Below are positions 1 to 11,419 of a stretch of DNA of 64,000 bases, piece by piece. Each line of letters begins with the position of its first letter. The first letter of the stretch is position 1. The stretch comes from Colocasia esculenta (Eukaryota; Streptophyta; Magnoliopsida; Alismatales; Araceae): positions 4,712,001 to 4,776,000 of the forward strand of contig CM024753.1 in NCBI GenBank assembly GCA_014218235.1, given 5' to 3'. A model generated the notes under the pieces. The model saw only the letters and a list, made by a program, of their open reading frames with translations, made no database searches and had not been told where the DNA came from. The position numbers and the translations under genes were made by a program.

Positions 1-1814
1 GGAACTGCCCGCGAGGCCCCAATTCAGAATCGGCACTTCAACCCGGTCGGTAAATGGTCGCATTCGGAGATTTCCGGTCCGGCGCCCAAATTCCTCTCTG
101 GGAGCGCGGTCGCAGGCTGCCGATGCGATCGCATACGGATAGCACTTCGCTCAAACAGGCATAACTTTTCGCTCGATTATCGGAATCTCTTATAAGACAC
201 CAATTCAGAATCGGCACTCAGAGGCACTCGACGCCCCCCTTATTGCCTCAGGCGATAAGACGTCGTTTCAGAGTAAAAAAATTCTTCGTTTCGCACTCTG
301 AAATTGCTATTCTAGCCAACGATCTCCCATATTCCAAGGTTTTTTGGTCGTAGCGACTCCCTCGATTCCGCGAATGGCTGGAAAAGCCCACACGCGGTGC
401 CTCCCAGTCACAGCGATCGGAAGTCGTGTTTAATTCGACGCAAGATCTCCTCCCCAGGTCGTGGATATGGGTGTCCGAACATCGCCGATATAGTCACCCC
501 ATGCGGTTTATTCCCACACCTTCAGCGGATGAATTGGGCATAACTTTCCGCACGGGCATCAAAATCGCTTATGTGACCACAATTCGGAATCGACACTCCG
601 AGACGGTCGACAGGGCGCTAGTTTTGCGGAATTCCGTTCTGGGGCCAAAATTCCCCCCCGGAGCGTGTGTAGTAGTACACCGACTACCGTACCTTCCAGT
701 CGGACGCAGATATTTATTCGCCCGGGGGTCGGAACCGCCCGCGAGGCCCCAATTCAGAATCGCACTTCGACCCGGTCGAAAAATCGTCGCATTCGGAGAT
801 TTCCGGTCCAGCGCCCAAATTCCTCTCTGGAGCGCGGTCGCGGCTGCCGAAGCGATCGCATACGGACACCGTTTCGCTCAAACAGGCATAACTTTTCGCT
901 CGGTTATCGGAATCGTTTATAAGACTCCAATTCGGAATCGGCACTCTGAGGCGCTCGACGCCCCCTTATTGCCTCAGGCGATAAGACGTCGTTTCGGGGT
1001 TGAAAAATCTTCGTTTCGCACTCCGAAATTGCGATTCAAGCCGACGATCTCCCTTATTCCAAGGTTTTTTGGCCGTAGCGACTCCCTCGATTACGCGAAT
1101 CGCTGGCGGAGCCCACACGCGGAGCCGCCCAGTCACAGCGATCGGAAGTCGTGTTCAACTCGACGCAAGATCTCCTCCCCAGGTCGTGGATATGGGTGCC
1201 CAAACATCGCCGATATAGTCCCCCCCTGTAGTTTATTCCCACCCCTTCAGCGGAAGAATTGGACATAAATTTCCGTACGGGCATTGGAATCGCTTATGTG
1301 ACCACAATTCGGAATCGGCACTCCAAGACGGTCGACAGGGCGCTGGTTTCGCGGAATTCCATTTCGGGGCCAACATTCCCCCCCCCCCCCCCGGAGCGTG
1401 TGTACTAGTACACCGACTACCGTACCCTCCGGTCGGACGCAGATATTTATTCGCCCGGGGGACGGAACCGCCAGCGAGGCCCCAATTCAGAATCGGCAGT
1501 TCGACCCGGTCGGTAAATGATCGCATTCGGAGATTACTGGTCCGGCGCCCAAATTCCTCTCCGGGAGCGCGGTCGCAGGCTGCCGATGCGATCACATACG
1601 GACACCGCTTCGCTCAAACAGGCATAACTTTTCGCCCGGTTATCGGAATTGCTTATAAGACACCAATTCGGAATCGGCACTCATAGGCGCTCGTCGCCCC
1701 CTTATTCCCTCAGGCGATAAGGCGTCGTTTCGGAGTCGAAAAATCTTCGTTTCGCACTCCGAAATTGCAATTCTAGCCAACGATCTCCCCTATTCCATGG
1801 TTTTTTTTGCCGTA

Positions 1815-1835
1815 GCGACTCCCTCGACGCGAGAT
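1815..1835 (+). repeat. Monomer with a 73-bp internal deletion
   Basis: CTCCCTCGA runs directly into CGCGAGATCTCC, removing the segment that normally starts TTACGCGAATCGC and ends GTGTTCAACTCGA. The breakpoints share CTCGA, so this looks like a deletion between short direct repeats. Anchor spacing drops to 664 bp. Confidence 0.85.
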
Positions 1836-2357
1836 CTCCTTCCCAGGTTGTGGATATGGGTGTCCGAACATCGTCGATATAGTCACCCCTTGCGGTTTAT
1901 TCCCACCCCTTCAGCGGAAGAATTGGGCATAACATTCCGTACGGGCATCGGAATCGCTTATGTGACGACAATTCGGAATCGGCACTCCGAGACGGTCGAC
2001 AAGGCGCTGGTTTCGCGGAAATCCATTCCGGGGCCAAAATTCCTCCCCGGATCGTGTGTACTAGTGCACCGACTACCGTACCCTCCGATCGGACGCAGAT
2101 ATTTATTCGCCCGGGGGACGGAACCGTCCGCGAGGCCCCAATTCGGAATCGGCACTTCGACCCGGTCGGTAAATGGTTGCATTCGGTGATTTCCGGTCCG
2201 GCGCCCAAATTCCACTCCGGGAGCGCGGTCGGAGGCTGCCGATGCGATCACATAAGGACACCGCTTCGCTCAAACAGGCATAACTTTTCGCTCGGTTATC
2301 GGAATCGCTTATAATACCCCAATTCGGAATCGGCACTCAGAAGCGCTCGACGCCCCC

Positions 2358-2376
2358 TTATCGCCTGAGGCGATAA
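2358..2376. other. Satellite stem-loop, TTATCGCC / GGCGATAA form
   Basis: TTATCGCCTGAGGCGATAA has 8-bp arms that pair perfectly around a 3-base centre. The same place in other monomers carries other sequences with the arms still paired. Confidence 0.85.
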
Positions 2377-2543
2377 GACGTCGTTTCAGAGTCGAAAAAT
2401 CTTCGTTTCGCACTCCGAAATTGCGATTCTAGGCGACGATCTCCCCTATTCCAAGGTTTTTTTTGCCGTAGCGACTCCCTCGATTACGCGAATCGCTGGC
2501 GGAGCCCACACGCGGAGCCACCCAGTCACAGCGATCGGATGTC

Positions 2544-3998
2544 GTGTTCAACTCGATGCGAGATCTCCTCCCCAGGTTGTGGATATGGATGTCCGAACAT
2601 CGCCGATATAGTCACCCCCTGCGGTTATTCCCACCTCTTCAGCGAAGAATTGGGCATAACATTCCTCACGGGCATCAGAATCGCTTATGTGACGATAATT
2701 CGGAATCGGCACTCCGAGACGGTCAACAAGGCGCTGGTTTCGCGAAAATCTGTTCCGGGGCCAAAATTCCTCCCCGGATCGTGTGTACTAGTGCACCGAC
2801 TACCGTACCCTCCGATCGGACGCAGATATTATTCGCCCGGGGGACGGAACCGTCCGCGAGGCCCCAATTCGGAATCGGCACTTCGACCCGGTCGGTAAAT
2901 GGTTGCATTCGGTGATTTCCGGTCCGGCGCCCAAATTCCACTCCGGGAGCGCGGTCGGAGGCTGCCGATGCGATCACATAAGGACACCGCTTCGCTCAAA
3001 CAGGCATAACTTTTCGCTCGGTTATCGGAATCGCTTATAATACCCCAATTCGAATCGGCACTCAGAAGCGCTCGACGCCCCTTATCGCCTGAGGCGATAA
3101 GACGTCGTTTCAGAGTCGAAAAATCTTCGTTTCGCACTCCGAAATTGCGATTCTAGGCGACGATCTCCCCTATTCCAAGGTTTTTTTTTTTGCCGTAGCG
3201 ACTCCCTCGATTACGCGAATCGCTGGCGGAGCCCACACGCGGAGCCACCCAGTCACAGCGATCGGATGTCGTGTTCAACTCGATGCGAGATCTCCTCCCC
3301 AGGTTGTGGATATGGATGTCCGAACATCGCCGATATAGTCACCCCCTGCGGTTTATTCCCACCTCTTCAGCGGAAGAATTGGGCATAACATTCCTCACGG
3401 GCATCAGAATCGCTTATGTGACGATAATTCGGAATCGGCACTCCGAGACGGTCAACAAGGCGCTGGTTTCGCGAAAATCTGTTCCGGGGCCAAAATTCCT
3501 CCCCGGAGCGTGTGTACTAGTACACCGACTACCGTACCCTCCGGTCGGAAGCAGATATTTATTCGCCCGGGGGACGGAACCGCCCGCGAGGCCCCAATTA
3601 GGAATCGACACATCGACCCGGTCGGTAAATGGTCGCATTCGGAGATTTCCGGTCCGGCGCCCAAATTTCTCTCCGGGAGCGCGGTCGGAGGCTGCCGATG
3701 CGATCGCATACGGACACCGCTTTGCTCAAACATGCATAATTTTTCGCTCGGTTATCGGAATCGCTTATAATACCCCAATTCGGAATCGGCACTCAGAAGC
3801 GCTCGACGCCCCTTATCGCCTTAGGCGATAACACGTCGTTTCGGGGTCGAAAAACCTTCGTTTTGCACTCCGAACTTGCGATTCTAGCCGACGATCTCCC
3901 CTATTCCAAGGTTTTTTTGGCCGTAGCGACTCTCTCGATTACGCGAATCGCTGGCGGAGCCCACACGCGGAGCCACCCAGTCATAGCGATCGGATGTC
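2544..3998 (+). repeat. Recent tandem duplication of one monomer
   Basis: Copies 2544 and 3271 share rare variants (GTGGATATGGATGTCC, CATTCCTCACGGG, GGTCAACAAGG). In the first half the differences are mostly single-base losses: one T near 2623, one G near 2645, one T near 2829. The longest T-tract in the window, 12 bases, is at 3181-3192. Confidence 0.8.
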
Positions 3999-5530
3999 GT
4001 GTTTAACTCGATGCGAGATCTCCTCCCCAGGTTGTGGATATGGGTGTCCGAACATCGCCGATATAGTCACCCCCTGCGGTTTATTCCCACGCCTTCAGCG
4101 GAAGAATTGGACATAACTTTCCGCACAGGCATCGGAATCGCTTATGTGACCACAATTCGGAATCGGCACTCCGAGACGGTCGACAGGGCGGTGGTTTCGC
4201 GGAATTCCGTTCCGGGGCCAAAATTCCCCCCGGAGCGTGTGTACTAGTACACCGACTACCGTACCCTCCTGTCGGACACAGATATTTATTCGCCCGGGGG
4301 ACGGAACCGCCCTCGAGGCCCCAATTCAGAATCGGCAGTTCGACCCGGTCGGTAAATGGTCGCATTCGGAGATTTCCGGTCTGGCGCCCAAATTCCTCTC
4401 TGGGAGCGCGGTCGCAGGCTGCCGATGCGATCGCATACGGACACCGTTTCGCTCAAACAGACATAACTTTTCGCTCCGTTATCGGAATCGTTTATAAGAC
4501 TCTAATTCGGAATCGGCACTCTAAGGCGCTCGACGCCCCCTTATTGCCTCAGGCGATAAGACGTCGTTTCGGGGTTGAAAAATCTTTGTTTCGCACTCCG
4601 AAATTGCGATTCAAGCCGACGATCTCCCTTATTCCAAGGTTTTTTGGCCGTAGCGACTCCCTCGATTACGTGAATCGCTGGCATAGCCCACACGCGGAGC
4701 CGCCCAGTCACAGCAATCGGAGGTCGTGTTCAACTCGACGCGAGATCTCCTCCCCAGGTCGTGGATATGGGTGCCCAAACATCGCCGATATACTCCCCCC
4801 GTGTAGTTTATTCCCACCCCTTCAGCGGAAGAATTGGGCATAACTTTTCGTACGGGCATCAGAATCGCTTATGTGACCACAATTCGGAATCGGCACTCCG
4901 AGACAGTCGACAAGGCGCTGGTTTCGTGGAATTCCATTTCGGGGCCAACATTCCCCCCCGGAGCGTGTGTACTAGTACACCGACTACCGTACCCTCCGGT
5001 CGGACGCAGATATTTATTCGCCCGGGGGACGGAACTGCCCGCGAGCCCCCAATTCAGAATCGGCACTTCGGCCCGGTCGGTAAATGGTCGCATTCGGAGA
5101 TTTCTGGTCCGGCACCCAAATTCCTCTCCGGGAGCGTGGTCGCAGGCTGCCGATGCGATCACATACGGACACCGCTTCGCTCAAACATGCATAACTTTTC
5201 GCCCGGTTATCGGAATCGCTTATAAGACCCCAATTCGGAATCGGCACTCATAGACGCTCGATGCCCCCTTATTCCCTCAGGCGATAAGGCGTCGTTTCGG
5301 AGTCGAAAAATCTTCGTTTGGCACTCCGAAATTGTGATTCTAGCCGATGATCGCCCCTATTCCAAGGTTTTTTTTGCCGTAGCGACTCCCTCGATTACGC
5401 GAATCGCTGGCGGAGCTCACACGCGGAGCCGCCCAGTCACAGCGATCGGATGTCGTGTTCAACTCAAAGCGAGATCTCCTCCCCAGGTTGTGGATGTGGG
5501 TGTCCGAACATCGCCGTTATAGTCACCCCC

Positions 5531-6983
5531 TGCGGTTTATTCCCACCCCTTTAGCGGAAGAATTGGGCATAACATTCCGCACGGGCATCAGAATCGCTTA
5601 TGTGACCACAATTCGGAATCGGCACTCCGAGAGGGTCGTTAGGGCGCTAGTTTCACGGAAATCCGTTGTGGGGCCAAAATTCCCCCCTGGAGCGTGTGTA
5701 CTAGTACACCGACTACCGTACCCTCCTGTCGGACACAGATATTTATTCGCCCGGGGGACGAAACCGCCCGCGAGGCCCTAATTCAGAATCGGCAGTTCGA
5801 CCCGGTCGGTAAATCGTCGCATTCGGAGATTTCCGGTCCGGCGCCCAAATTCCTCCCCGGAACACGGTCGCAGGCTGCCGATGCGATCGTATACGGACAC
5901 CGCTTCGCTCAAACAGGCATCACTTTTCGCTCGGTTATCGGAATCGCTTATAAGACCCCAATTCGGAATCGGCACTCAGAGGCGCTCGACGCCCCCTTAT
6001 TGCCTCAGGCGATAAGATGTCGTTACGGGGTCGAAAAATCTTCGTTTCGCACTCCGAAGTTGCGATTCTAGCCGACGATCTCCCCTATTCCAAGGTTTTT
6101 TGGCCGTAGCGACTCCCTCGATTACGCGAATCGCTAGCAGAGCCCACACGCGGAGCCGCCCAGTGACAGCGATCGAAAATCGTGTTCAACTCGACGCGAG
6201 ATCTCCTCCCCAGGTCGTGGATATGGGTGCCCGAACAATGCCGATATAGTCACCCCCTGCGTTTATTCCCACCCCTTTAGCGGAAGAATTGGGCATAACA
6301 TTCCGCACGGGCATCAGAATCGCTTATGACCACAATTCGGAATCGGCACTCCGAGAGGGTCGTTAGGGCGCTAGTTTCACGGAAATCCGTTGTGGGGCCA
6401 AAATTCCCCCCTGGAGCGTGTGTACTAGTACACCGACTACCGTACCCTCCTGTCGGACACAGATATTTATTCGCCCGGGGGACGAAACCGCCCGCGAGGC
6501 CCTAATTCAGAATCGGCAGTTCGACCCGGTCGGTAAATCGTCGCATTCGGAGATTTCCGGTCCGGCGCCCAAATTCCTCCCCGGGAACACGGTCGCAGGC
6601 TGCCGATGCGATCGTATACGGACACCGCTTCGCTCAAACAGGCATCACTTTTCGCTCGGTTATCGGAATCGCTTATAAGACCCCAATTCGGAATCGGCAC
6701 TCAGAGGCGCTCGACGCCCCCTTATTGCCTCAGGCGATAAGATGTCGTTACGGGGTCGAAAAATCTCGTTTCGCACTCCGAAGTTGCGATTCTAGCCGAC
6801 GATCTCCCCTATTCCAAGGTTTTTTGGCCGTAGCGACTCCCTCGATTACGCGAATCGCTAGCAGAGCCCACACGCGGAGCCGCCCAGTGACAGCGATCGA
6901 AAATCGTGTTCAACTCGACGCGAGATCTCCTCCCCAGGTCGTGGATATGGGTGCCCGAACAATGCCGATATAGTCACCCCCTG
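5531..6983 (+). repeat. Recent tandem duplication of one monomer
   Basis: The copy from about 5531 and the copy from about 6257 share nearly all of their private variants, such as GGTCGTTAGGGCGC, TTGTGGGGCC, AAAATCGTGTTCAACTC and GAACAATGCCG. The few differences I saw are 1-2 base indels (near 5860/6586, 6041/6765, 6261 and 6329), not substitutions. Confidence 0.85.
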
Positions 6984-8702
6984 CGGTTTATTCCCACCCC
7001 ATCAGCGAAAGAATTGAGCATAACTTTCTGCACGGGCATCGGAATCGCTTATGTGACCACAATTCGGAATCGGCACTCCAAGACGGTCGACAGGGTGCTG
7101 GTTTCGCGGAATTCCGTTCCGCGGCAAAAATCCCCCCCGGAGCGTGTGTACTAGTACACCGACAGCCGTACCCTCCGGTTGAACGCGGATATTTATTCGC
7201 CCGGGGGACGGAACCGCCCGCGAGGCCCCAATTTAGAATCGGCACTTCGACCCGGTCGGTAAATGGTCGCATTTGGAGATTTCCGGTCCGGCGCCCAAAT
7301 TCCTCTCTGGGAGCGCGGTCGCTGGCTGCCGATGCGATTGCATACGGACACCGCTTCGCTCAAACAGGTATAACTTTTCGCTCGGTTATCGGAATCGCTT
7401 ATAAGACCCCAATTCAGAATCGGCACTCAGAGGCGCTCGACTCCCCGTTATTGCCTCAGGTGATAATACGTCATTTCGGGGTCGAAAAACCTTCGTTTCT
7501 CACTCCGAAATTGATTCTAGCCGACGATCTCCCCTATTCCAAGGTTTTTTTGGCCGTAGCGACTCCCTCGATTACGCGAATCGCTGGCGGAGCCCACACG
7601 CGGAGCCGCCTAGTCACAGCGATCGGATGTCGTGTTCAACTCGACGCGAGATCTCCTCCCTACGTTGTGGATATGGGTGTCTGAACATCACCGATATAGT
7701 CACCCCCTGCGGTTTATTCCCACCCCTTCAGCGGAAGAATTGGGCATAACTTTCCGCACAGGCATCGGAATCGCTTATGTGACCACAATTCGGAATCGGC
7801 ACTCCGAGACGGTCGACAGGGCACTGGTTTCGCGGAAATCCGTTCCGGGGCCAAAATTGTAACGTCGCGCGTTTTCCGGATCCCCGTGGATCCAGGTTTA
7901 GTGGGTTTGGTGGCCAATGTGAGGCCCATTTGTGTTGTGTGTTTCTTATTAGATCCTTACCGGGTTTGGTTATGGGTCTGTGTTGGTGTTTAGTACGCTA
8001 GACATCAACGGTGGGTTGGCGTCCATATGGGTGACGTCGACTGTGTGTTGGCGGCAATGGTGTGCCGTTAACATGGTGTTAGCGTCCATCGATGTAGTCG
8101 TCAATTGCTTGAACTTGGCATCGAGCGATGTGGACGTCTGTGGGGTGGCGGTTTGGTTAGTGGCTTATGTGTTGACGTTAACCTGACGCACCTGTGTTTT
8201 TATGGCAAACCCGAGCCCTGTTCTTTCCCCTCTCTCTCCCTTCCTCTTCCCCCACCTTCGCCCTTGAGCTTCTTCGCGAGTTCTGACGGTCGGCGGGAGC
8301 TCGTGGGAAGGCTGTGGTGCGCGTGGTAGCGGCAGATCGGGCGGGGAATGGCGGATTGGAGCGCGGTGTTCGTGGGGCGTTTCTTGGGTTTCGGCGTGAT
8401 TCAAGGTTCTTCAAAAGTTTAATTGCGTTTCTGAGGTAGGGGACGAACCCTGTTAGTTTGGTAGAAACATTAAAACACGACTTAATCACTTGAACCAGCA
8501 TTTTTATTGTATTTTCGGATTAAGTTGCACCTTGTGGGGTTAATGGGTCGTTTGAGTAATTTAGCGAATGAAGCATGTTGTAATGGTTTGTTTTGGGTTC
8601 TGGTATGTTAAAGGAACTACTTTTATATGTTTTTCTGTAGTTAAAATAGTTGGGAAACCTGTAGATTCGGATTAGGGTTCTGCAGGGTCTGGGGTTGAAG
8701 AT

Positions 8703-8730
8703 CTTGGCGTCAACATCGATTGACGCCAAG
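8703..8730. promoter_or_regulatory. LTR hairpin with 11-bp perfect stem
   Basis: CTTGGCGTCAA and TTGACGCCAAG flank the six bases CATCGA. The same hairpin is kept in LTR block 2 at 27110-27137 with one stem mismatch. It lies just upstream of a TATA-like site. Related GGCGTC/GACGCC motifs recur in the upstream LTR (near 8016, 8082, 8130 and 26590). A role in transcription is inferred, not shown. Confidence 0.7.
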
Positions 8731-8744
8731 TTCATCAGCCAAGA

Positions 8745-8750
8745 TATAAA
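8745..8750 (+). promoter_or_regulatory. Possible TATA box of LTR block 1
   Basis: TATAAA in AAGATATAAACGGC, 15 bases after the 11-bp hairpin. The matching place in LTR block 2 reads GGAGATTAACGGCC, so the box is lost or was never there in that copy. It is weak evidence on its own. Confidence 0.35.
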
Positions 8751-8910
8751 CGGCTAGATTGCTTTCCGTCTATTTCTTATAAGCGGCAGTCGATGTTGCC
8801 GCCAACTCGTGCATGTATCCATGCAGTGTCGTTTACGTAGCTTTTCTGGTTATGAATATTACGTGTTTGTGTGTGCATGGCGATGACCGATGTGAGCCAG
8901 TGCACTTGTT

Positions 8911-9104
8911 ATGCTCTTGGAGCATACTGCTCATGTAATGGGCATGTTTTACATGAATGATGTGTAATGTACGTAGTGGTTTAAGTTTGTGAGTATGTTG
9001 TCCATGTGTTGGACATGTTGTTTACGTGACTGACGTGTGGTGCACCTGGTTGGTGTATTATACACGTGCTGTCTACGTAGTTTGGGTGTGTGTATACTAC
9101 ACAC
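8911..9104. promoter_or_regulatory. Stem-loop string in LTR block 1
   Basis: Consecutive short inverted repeats: ATGCTC-TTG-GAGCAT (8911-8925), GTCCA-TGTGT-TGGAC (9000-9014), CACC-TGGTT-GGTG (9043-9055) and GTGTGTA-TAC-TACACAC (9088-9104). ACGTG cores lie between them. LTR block 2 has an analogous string at 27246-27392 with different stem sequences. Confidence 0.6.
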
Positions 9105-9143
9105 TTTGTCGTAATGTGATTCTTATGATTTGTCGTAGTAACT

Positions 9144-9227
9144 GGGCAGTGAGGTTCCTGTGTGAGCCTAGCCATGATTTTGTGGTGTTTGGGGCAGTAA
9201 AGTTCATGTGTGGACCTAGCCCTGGTT
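9144..9227 (+). repeat. 48-bp tandem duplication in LTR block 1
   Basis: GGGCAGTGAGGTTCCTGTGT (9144) and GGGCAGTAAAGTTCATGTGT (9192) begin two diverged copies 48 bp apart, each continuing to CCTAGCC. I did not find this pair in LTR block 2. Confidence 0.7.
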
Positions 9228-9290
9228 CGTTGTTGTCTTTCGAATAATATTATACTGATTTATGTATTAAGTGGTGTGTGTTGCCGCGGA

Positions 9291-9372
9291 GGTCACCTCA
9301 TGACCAATGATAGGCAAGTTTGTGGTTTTGTTATGTGTTGGTGTGGGATAGCTTTGGGGTCACATGGTGACC
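9291..9372. repeat. Pair of GGTCA/TGACC stem-loops in LTR block 1
   Basis: GGTCA-CCTCA-TGACC (9291-9305) and GGTCAC-ATG-GTGACC (9358-9372) are 67 bp apart, each followed by an (A/G)ATG.T segment. They extend the series of hairpins in this part of the LTR. Confidence 0.6.
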
Positions 9373-10439
9373 GATGTTAAGCTAATCCTAACCCATGTAT
9401 ATTGTGAATTATAAGTAAAGGCTATATGTGTAAGTATCTTGGTTTGTGCTAGCCGAGTGTGGTGGTCCGGCGCCTATTCCGGAATGCCTCTCTAGTCGGG
9501 TACCCCAGGTTCTTTGTGAGCCAGGCACGTGTGTTTGTTGTGCTCGGGGTTTTGTCCCGGTACTTGTGTGGTACTGTTGAGGTTTGTGTCGTCTTCCTGG
9601 ACACCCTCACTCCTGTGCTTGAGTTGTACGTCCGGCTGAGGGAAAGACGGCAGTGGGGCAGCGGCTTCCCAGAGTTTGTTCTTTTGTCACTTGTAGCGCG
9701 CTCTTAGTTGGGGGTTCGGACACCCGTAGTCGACACTGGTCCCCAGCTAGTCCTGTTTTCCAGTGCCTCACTTTAGGGTGCTCCGGCCAGAGACCCTAGA
9801 GGTGCCAGGCATGGGCCTGCAGCTGTGTGTCTGCAGGTGTGGTGTTGGTTGGTCTCCACAGTTGTTTGACTTCTTCCTTGTGGAGCGGCAGTTGGACCTT
9901 TCGTCCGTGACTGCGAGGCTGAGAGTTTGTTCTTGTGTTGTGTTGTCCGGGTTGGATATTGGCCTGATCAGCCAATAGTCTGTTCCCGTGTGGTGGCGTC
10001 GTTCCCTTCCAACTCGTGCTTTGCTATTTGTCGTGGTTCGTGAGTTTGTGACTCGTGGTCGAGGTTTGACCAGTTCGAGGTGTGCCCTAGTGTTGGCACA
10101 GTTGTGACTGAGTTGTGGTTTGTGTGACTCATTGATTAAGGTTTCACTTGTAATATTGTGCCTAAGTAAAGGTATAATATAATCGTGGTTCAGTATGGTG
10201 TTTATCACCTACTTGTACCCCTGTTTGAGTGTTTGTGTTGTGGTACCTCAGAGTAGCAGGTACTTGTTCCCTTCGTGGGTTACTTTGTAGTTTTGGGGTG
10301 GTACATTGTGTACCAATCTTTTTAGGTTCTTGTGTGTTGTGGAGGTCTTGTGGTTTGACCTGCCACTTGTTGTATCTTATCCATTTTAAGTAGATCTTTG
10401 TTTATAATTTATTGTGGATTAGTTTGTGATTATTAATTA

Positions 10440-10810
10440 TGTTGCCTTTGTGGGTAATTTGCTGATGAGGCTTGTGGCCTAGGCATATTGTGGTTTAATA
10501 GAGCTGTGCTCCGTGGAGGCCGTGTGAGACCTTCCACTTGTAGAGTTTTACTCTTCTTGGGTATGATTCCAATTATAGTTTAGTGTGTTATGGATTGTCT
10601 TCGTGGTAACCAGTCCCGTTACCTTGTGTATAGTTTCCGACGTAGTGAGATTTGGAATATAAAGGACCAGGTCTTTGTTAGCAGTCCTGTTACTCAAGTG
10701 TTTGAGATTCGCCTGTGAAGCTTGTAGCCTGGGCAGTGACTTGCTTATGTGGTTCATAGCTTAGGCAATCAGTTCTTGTAGCAGTGTGCCAGTGAGACTA
10801 TGGTTTAGGC
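10440..10810 (+). repeat. Degenerate short repeats in LTR block 1
   Basis: A motif near TTGTRGCCTRGGCA recurs with variation (GCTTGTGGCCTAGGCA near 10471, GCTTGTAGCCTGGGCA near 10718, TTCATAGCTTAGGCAA near 10755, TATGGTTTAGGCAC near 10800). It is T/G-rich and has no counterpart that I could see in LTR block 2. It is probably old internal duplication. Confidence 0.45.
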
Positions 10811-11407
10811 ACTTTAGTAGTTGGGCTGACTAATGATATTATGTTAGTCCTGTAGTCCTACTTTTCTTCTGAGGACTTTATGTTTTATTATCATGAGTAT
10901 GTTCAATTGTTATTTATTGTAATGATGTGAGCATGAAATGGTTTGGCTATTGTTGTTGCCAGTGAGACCCATTGGGGTTGAGGTGTCTGTGGTTACAGTG
11001 TTGTTTTGGGTAGCCCCTACTGAGCCAGTGACTTGTTGAGGCTCACTCCCCTACAGTTCTTTTCAGGGCTTGCCATGTGTTTGGCTTGCAGCGGTGTTGT
11101 GACAGGCTTGTACCACCAGCAGTTGTGTAGTAGTTAGTGTTGTGTGAGCTTGTGCTCCCTCGGGGTATGCCCCAGGTAGTTGTACTCTTTTTAAATGGAC
11201 ATGTATTAATGTAATGGGACAGTTGTACAAATTTGTGAACAGATATGAGCACATGTACTTTCTTGTGTCTTATATTCTTGTGGTTTGTCTTTTATATTCT
11301 TACTGGACGGTTGTGTGAGATATCCCTTGCGAGACTTCGGTCCGTTCGCGGGAGGCAGATCTGGATATGGAGCCTTATTGGGCATAAATATCCCGGTCCG
11401 TCACAGT

Positions 11408-11419
11408 TGGTATCCGAGC
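11408..11419 (+). promoter_or_regulatory. Primer-binding site of LTR block 1 (one mismatch)
   Basis: TGGTATCCGAGC differs by one base from TGGTATCAGAGC, the classic complement of the 3' end of plant initiator tRNA-Met. Reverse transcription of the element would have been primed here. Satellite sequence begins within 1-2 bases, so all internal coding DNA is missing. Confidence 0.85.

Larger units (their letters stand above)
1..7857 (+). repeat. Satellite array 1 (about 728-bp monomers)
   Basis: Head-to-tail copies of one monomer. Using the first base of the motif (A/G)TGTTCAACTC as anchor, copies start at 426, 1151, 1815 (anchor deleted, inferred by phase), 2544, 3271, 3999, 4726, 5455, 6182, 6906 and 7632. 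Spacing is 724-729 bp except for one copy shortened to 664 bp. The window opens inside a monomer, so the array continues to the left. Copies differ by scattered substitutions and small indels. Many copies here have GGGGGACGG after the TTTATTCGCCC motif, where arrays 2 and 3 mostly have GGGGGTCGG. The array is cut at monomer phase 226 by LTR block 1. No gene, tRNA or rRNA is seen in it. Confidence 0.97.
7858..11405 (+). mobile_element. LTR block 1: long retrotransposon LTR (about 3.55 kb)
   Basis: Starts TGTAACGTCGCG at the exact point where the satellite motif GGGGCCAAAATT breaks off, and ends CCGTCACA two bases before a tRNA-Met type PBS, giving TG...CA ends. TGTAAC starts are common for plant Ty3/gypsy LTRs. 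Segments shared with LTR block 2 in the same order include 7910-7928, 8430-8500, 8703-8730, about 9500-9960 and 11311-11365. It is about 1.3 kb longer than block 2; much of the excess lies in 9.1-9.4 and 10.0-11.0 kb. No open frame with retroviral domains is present. It could be a 5' LTR or an LTR of a broken element. It is on the + strand. Confidence 0.82.

Noticed and set aside
426..1268. Long open frames of up to 280 codons in the satellite, recurring in most monomers (for example 426-1268, 39338-40165, 47946-48731, 54435-55259)
   Set aside because: They are the same few frames repeated with the monomer, are present on both strands, often begin only at GTG, break by frameshift in many copies and have no recognisable domain. 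The 728-bp period is not a multiple of three, so frames do not run on between monomers. Few stops are expected in this CG-rich sequence.
7858..11405. LTR block 1 as a complete solo LTR
   Set aside because: A tRNA-Met type PBS follows directly, which a solo LTR made by LTR-LTR recombination would not keep, and there is no target-site duplication.
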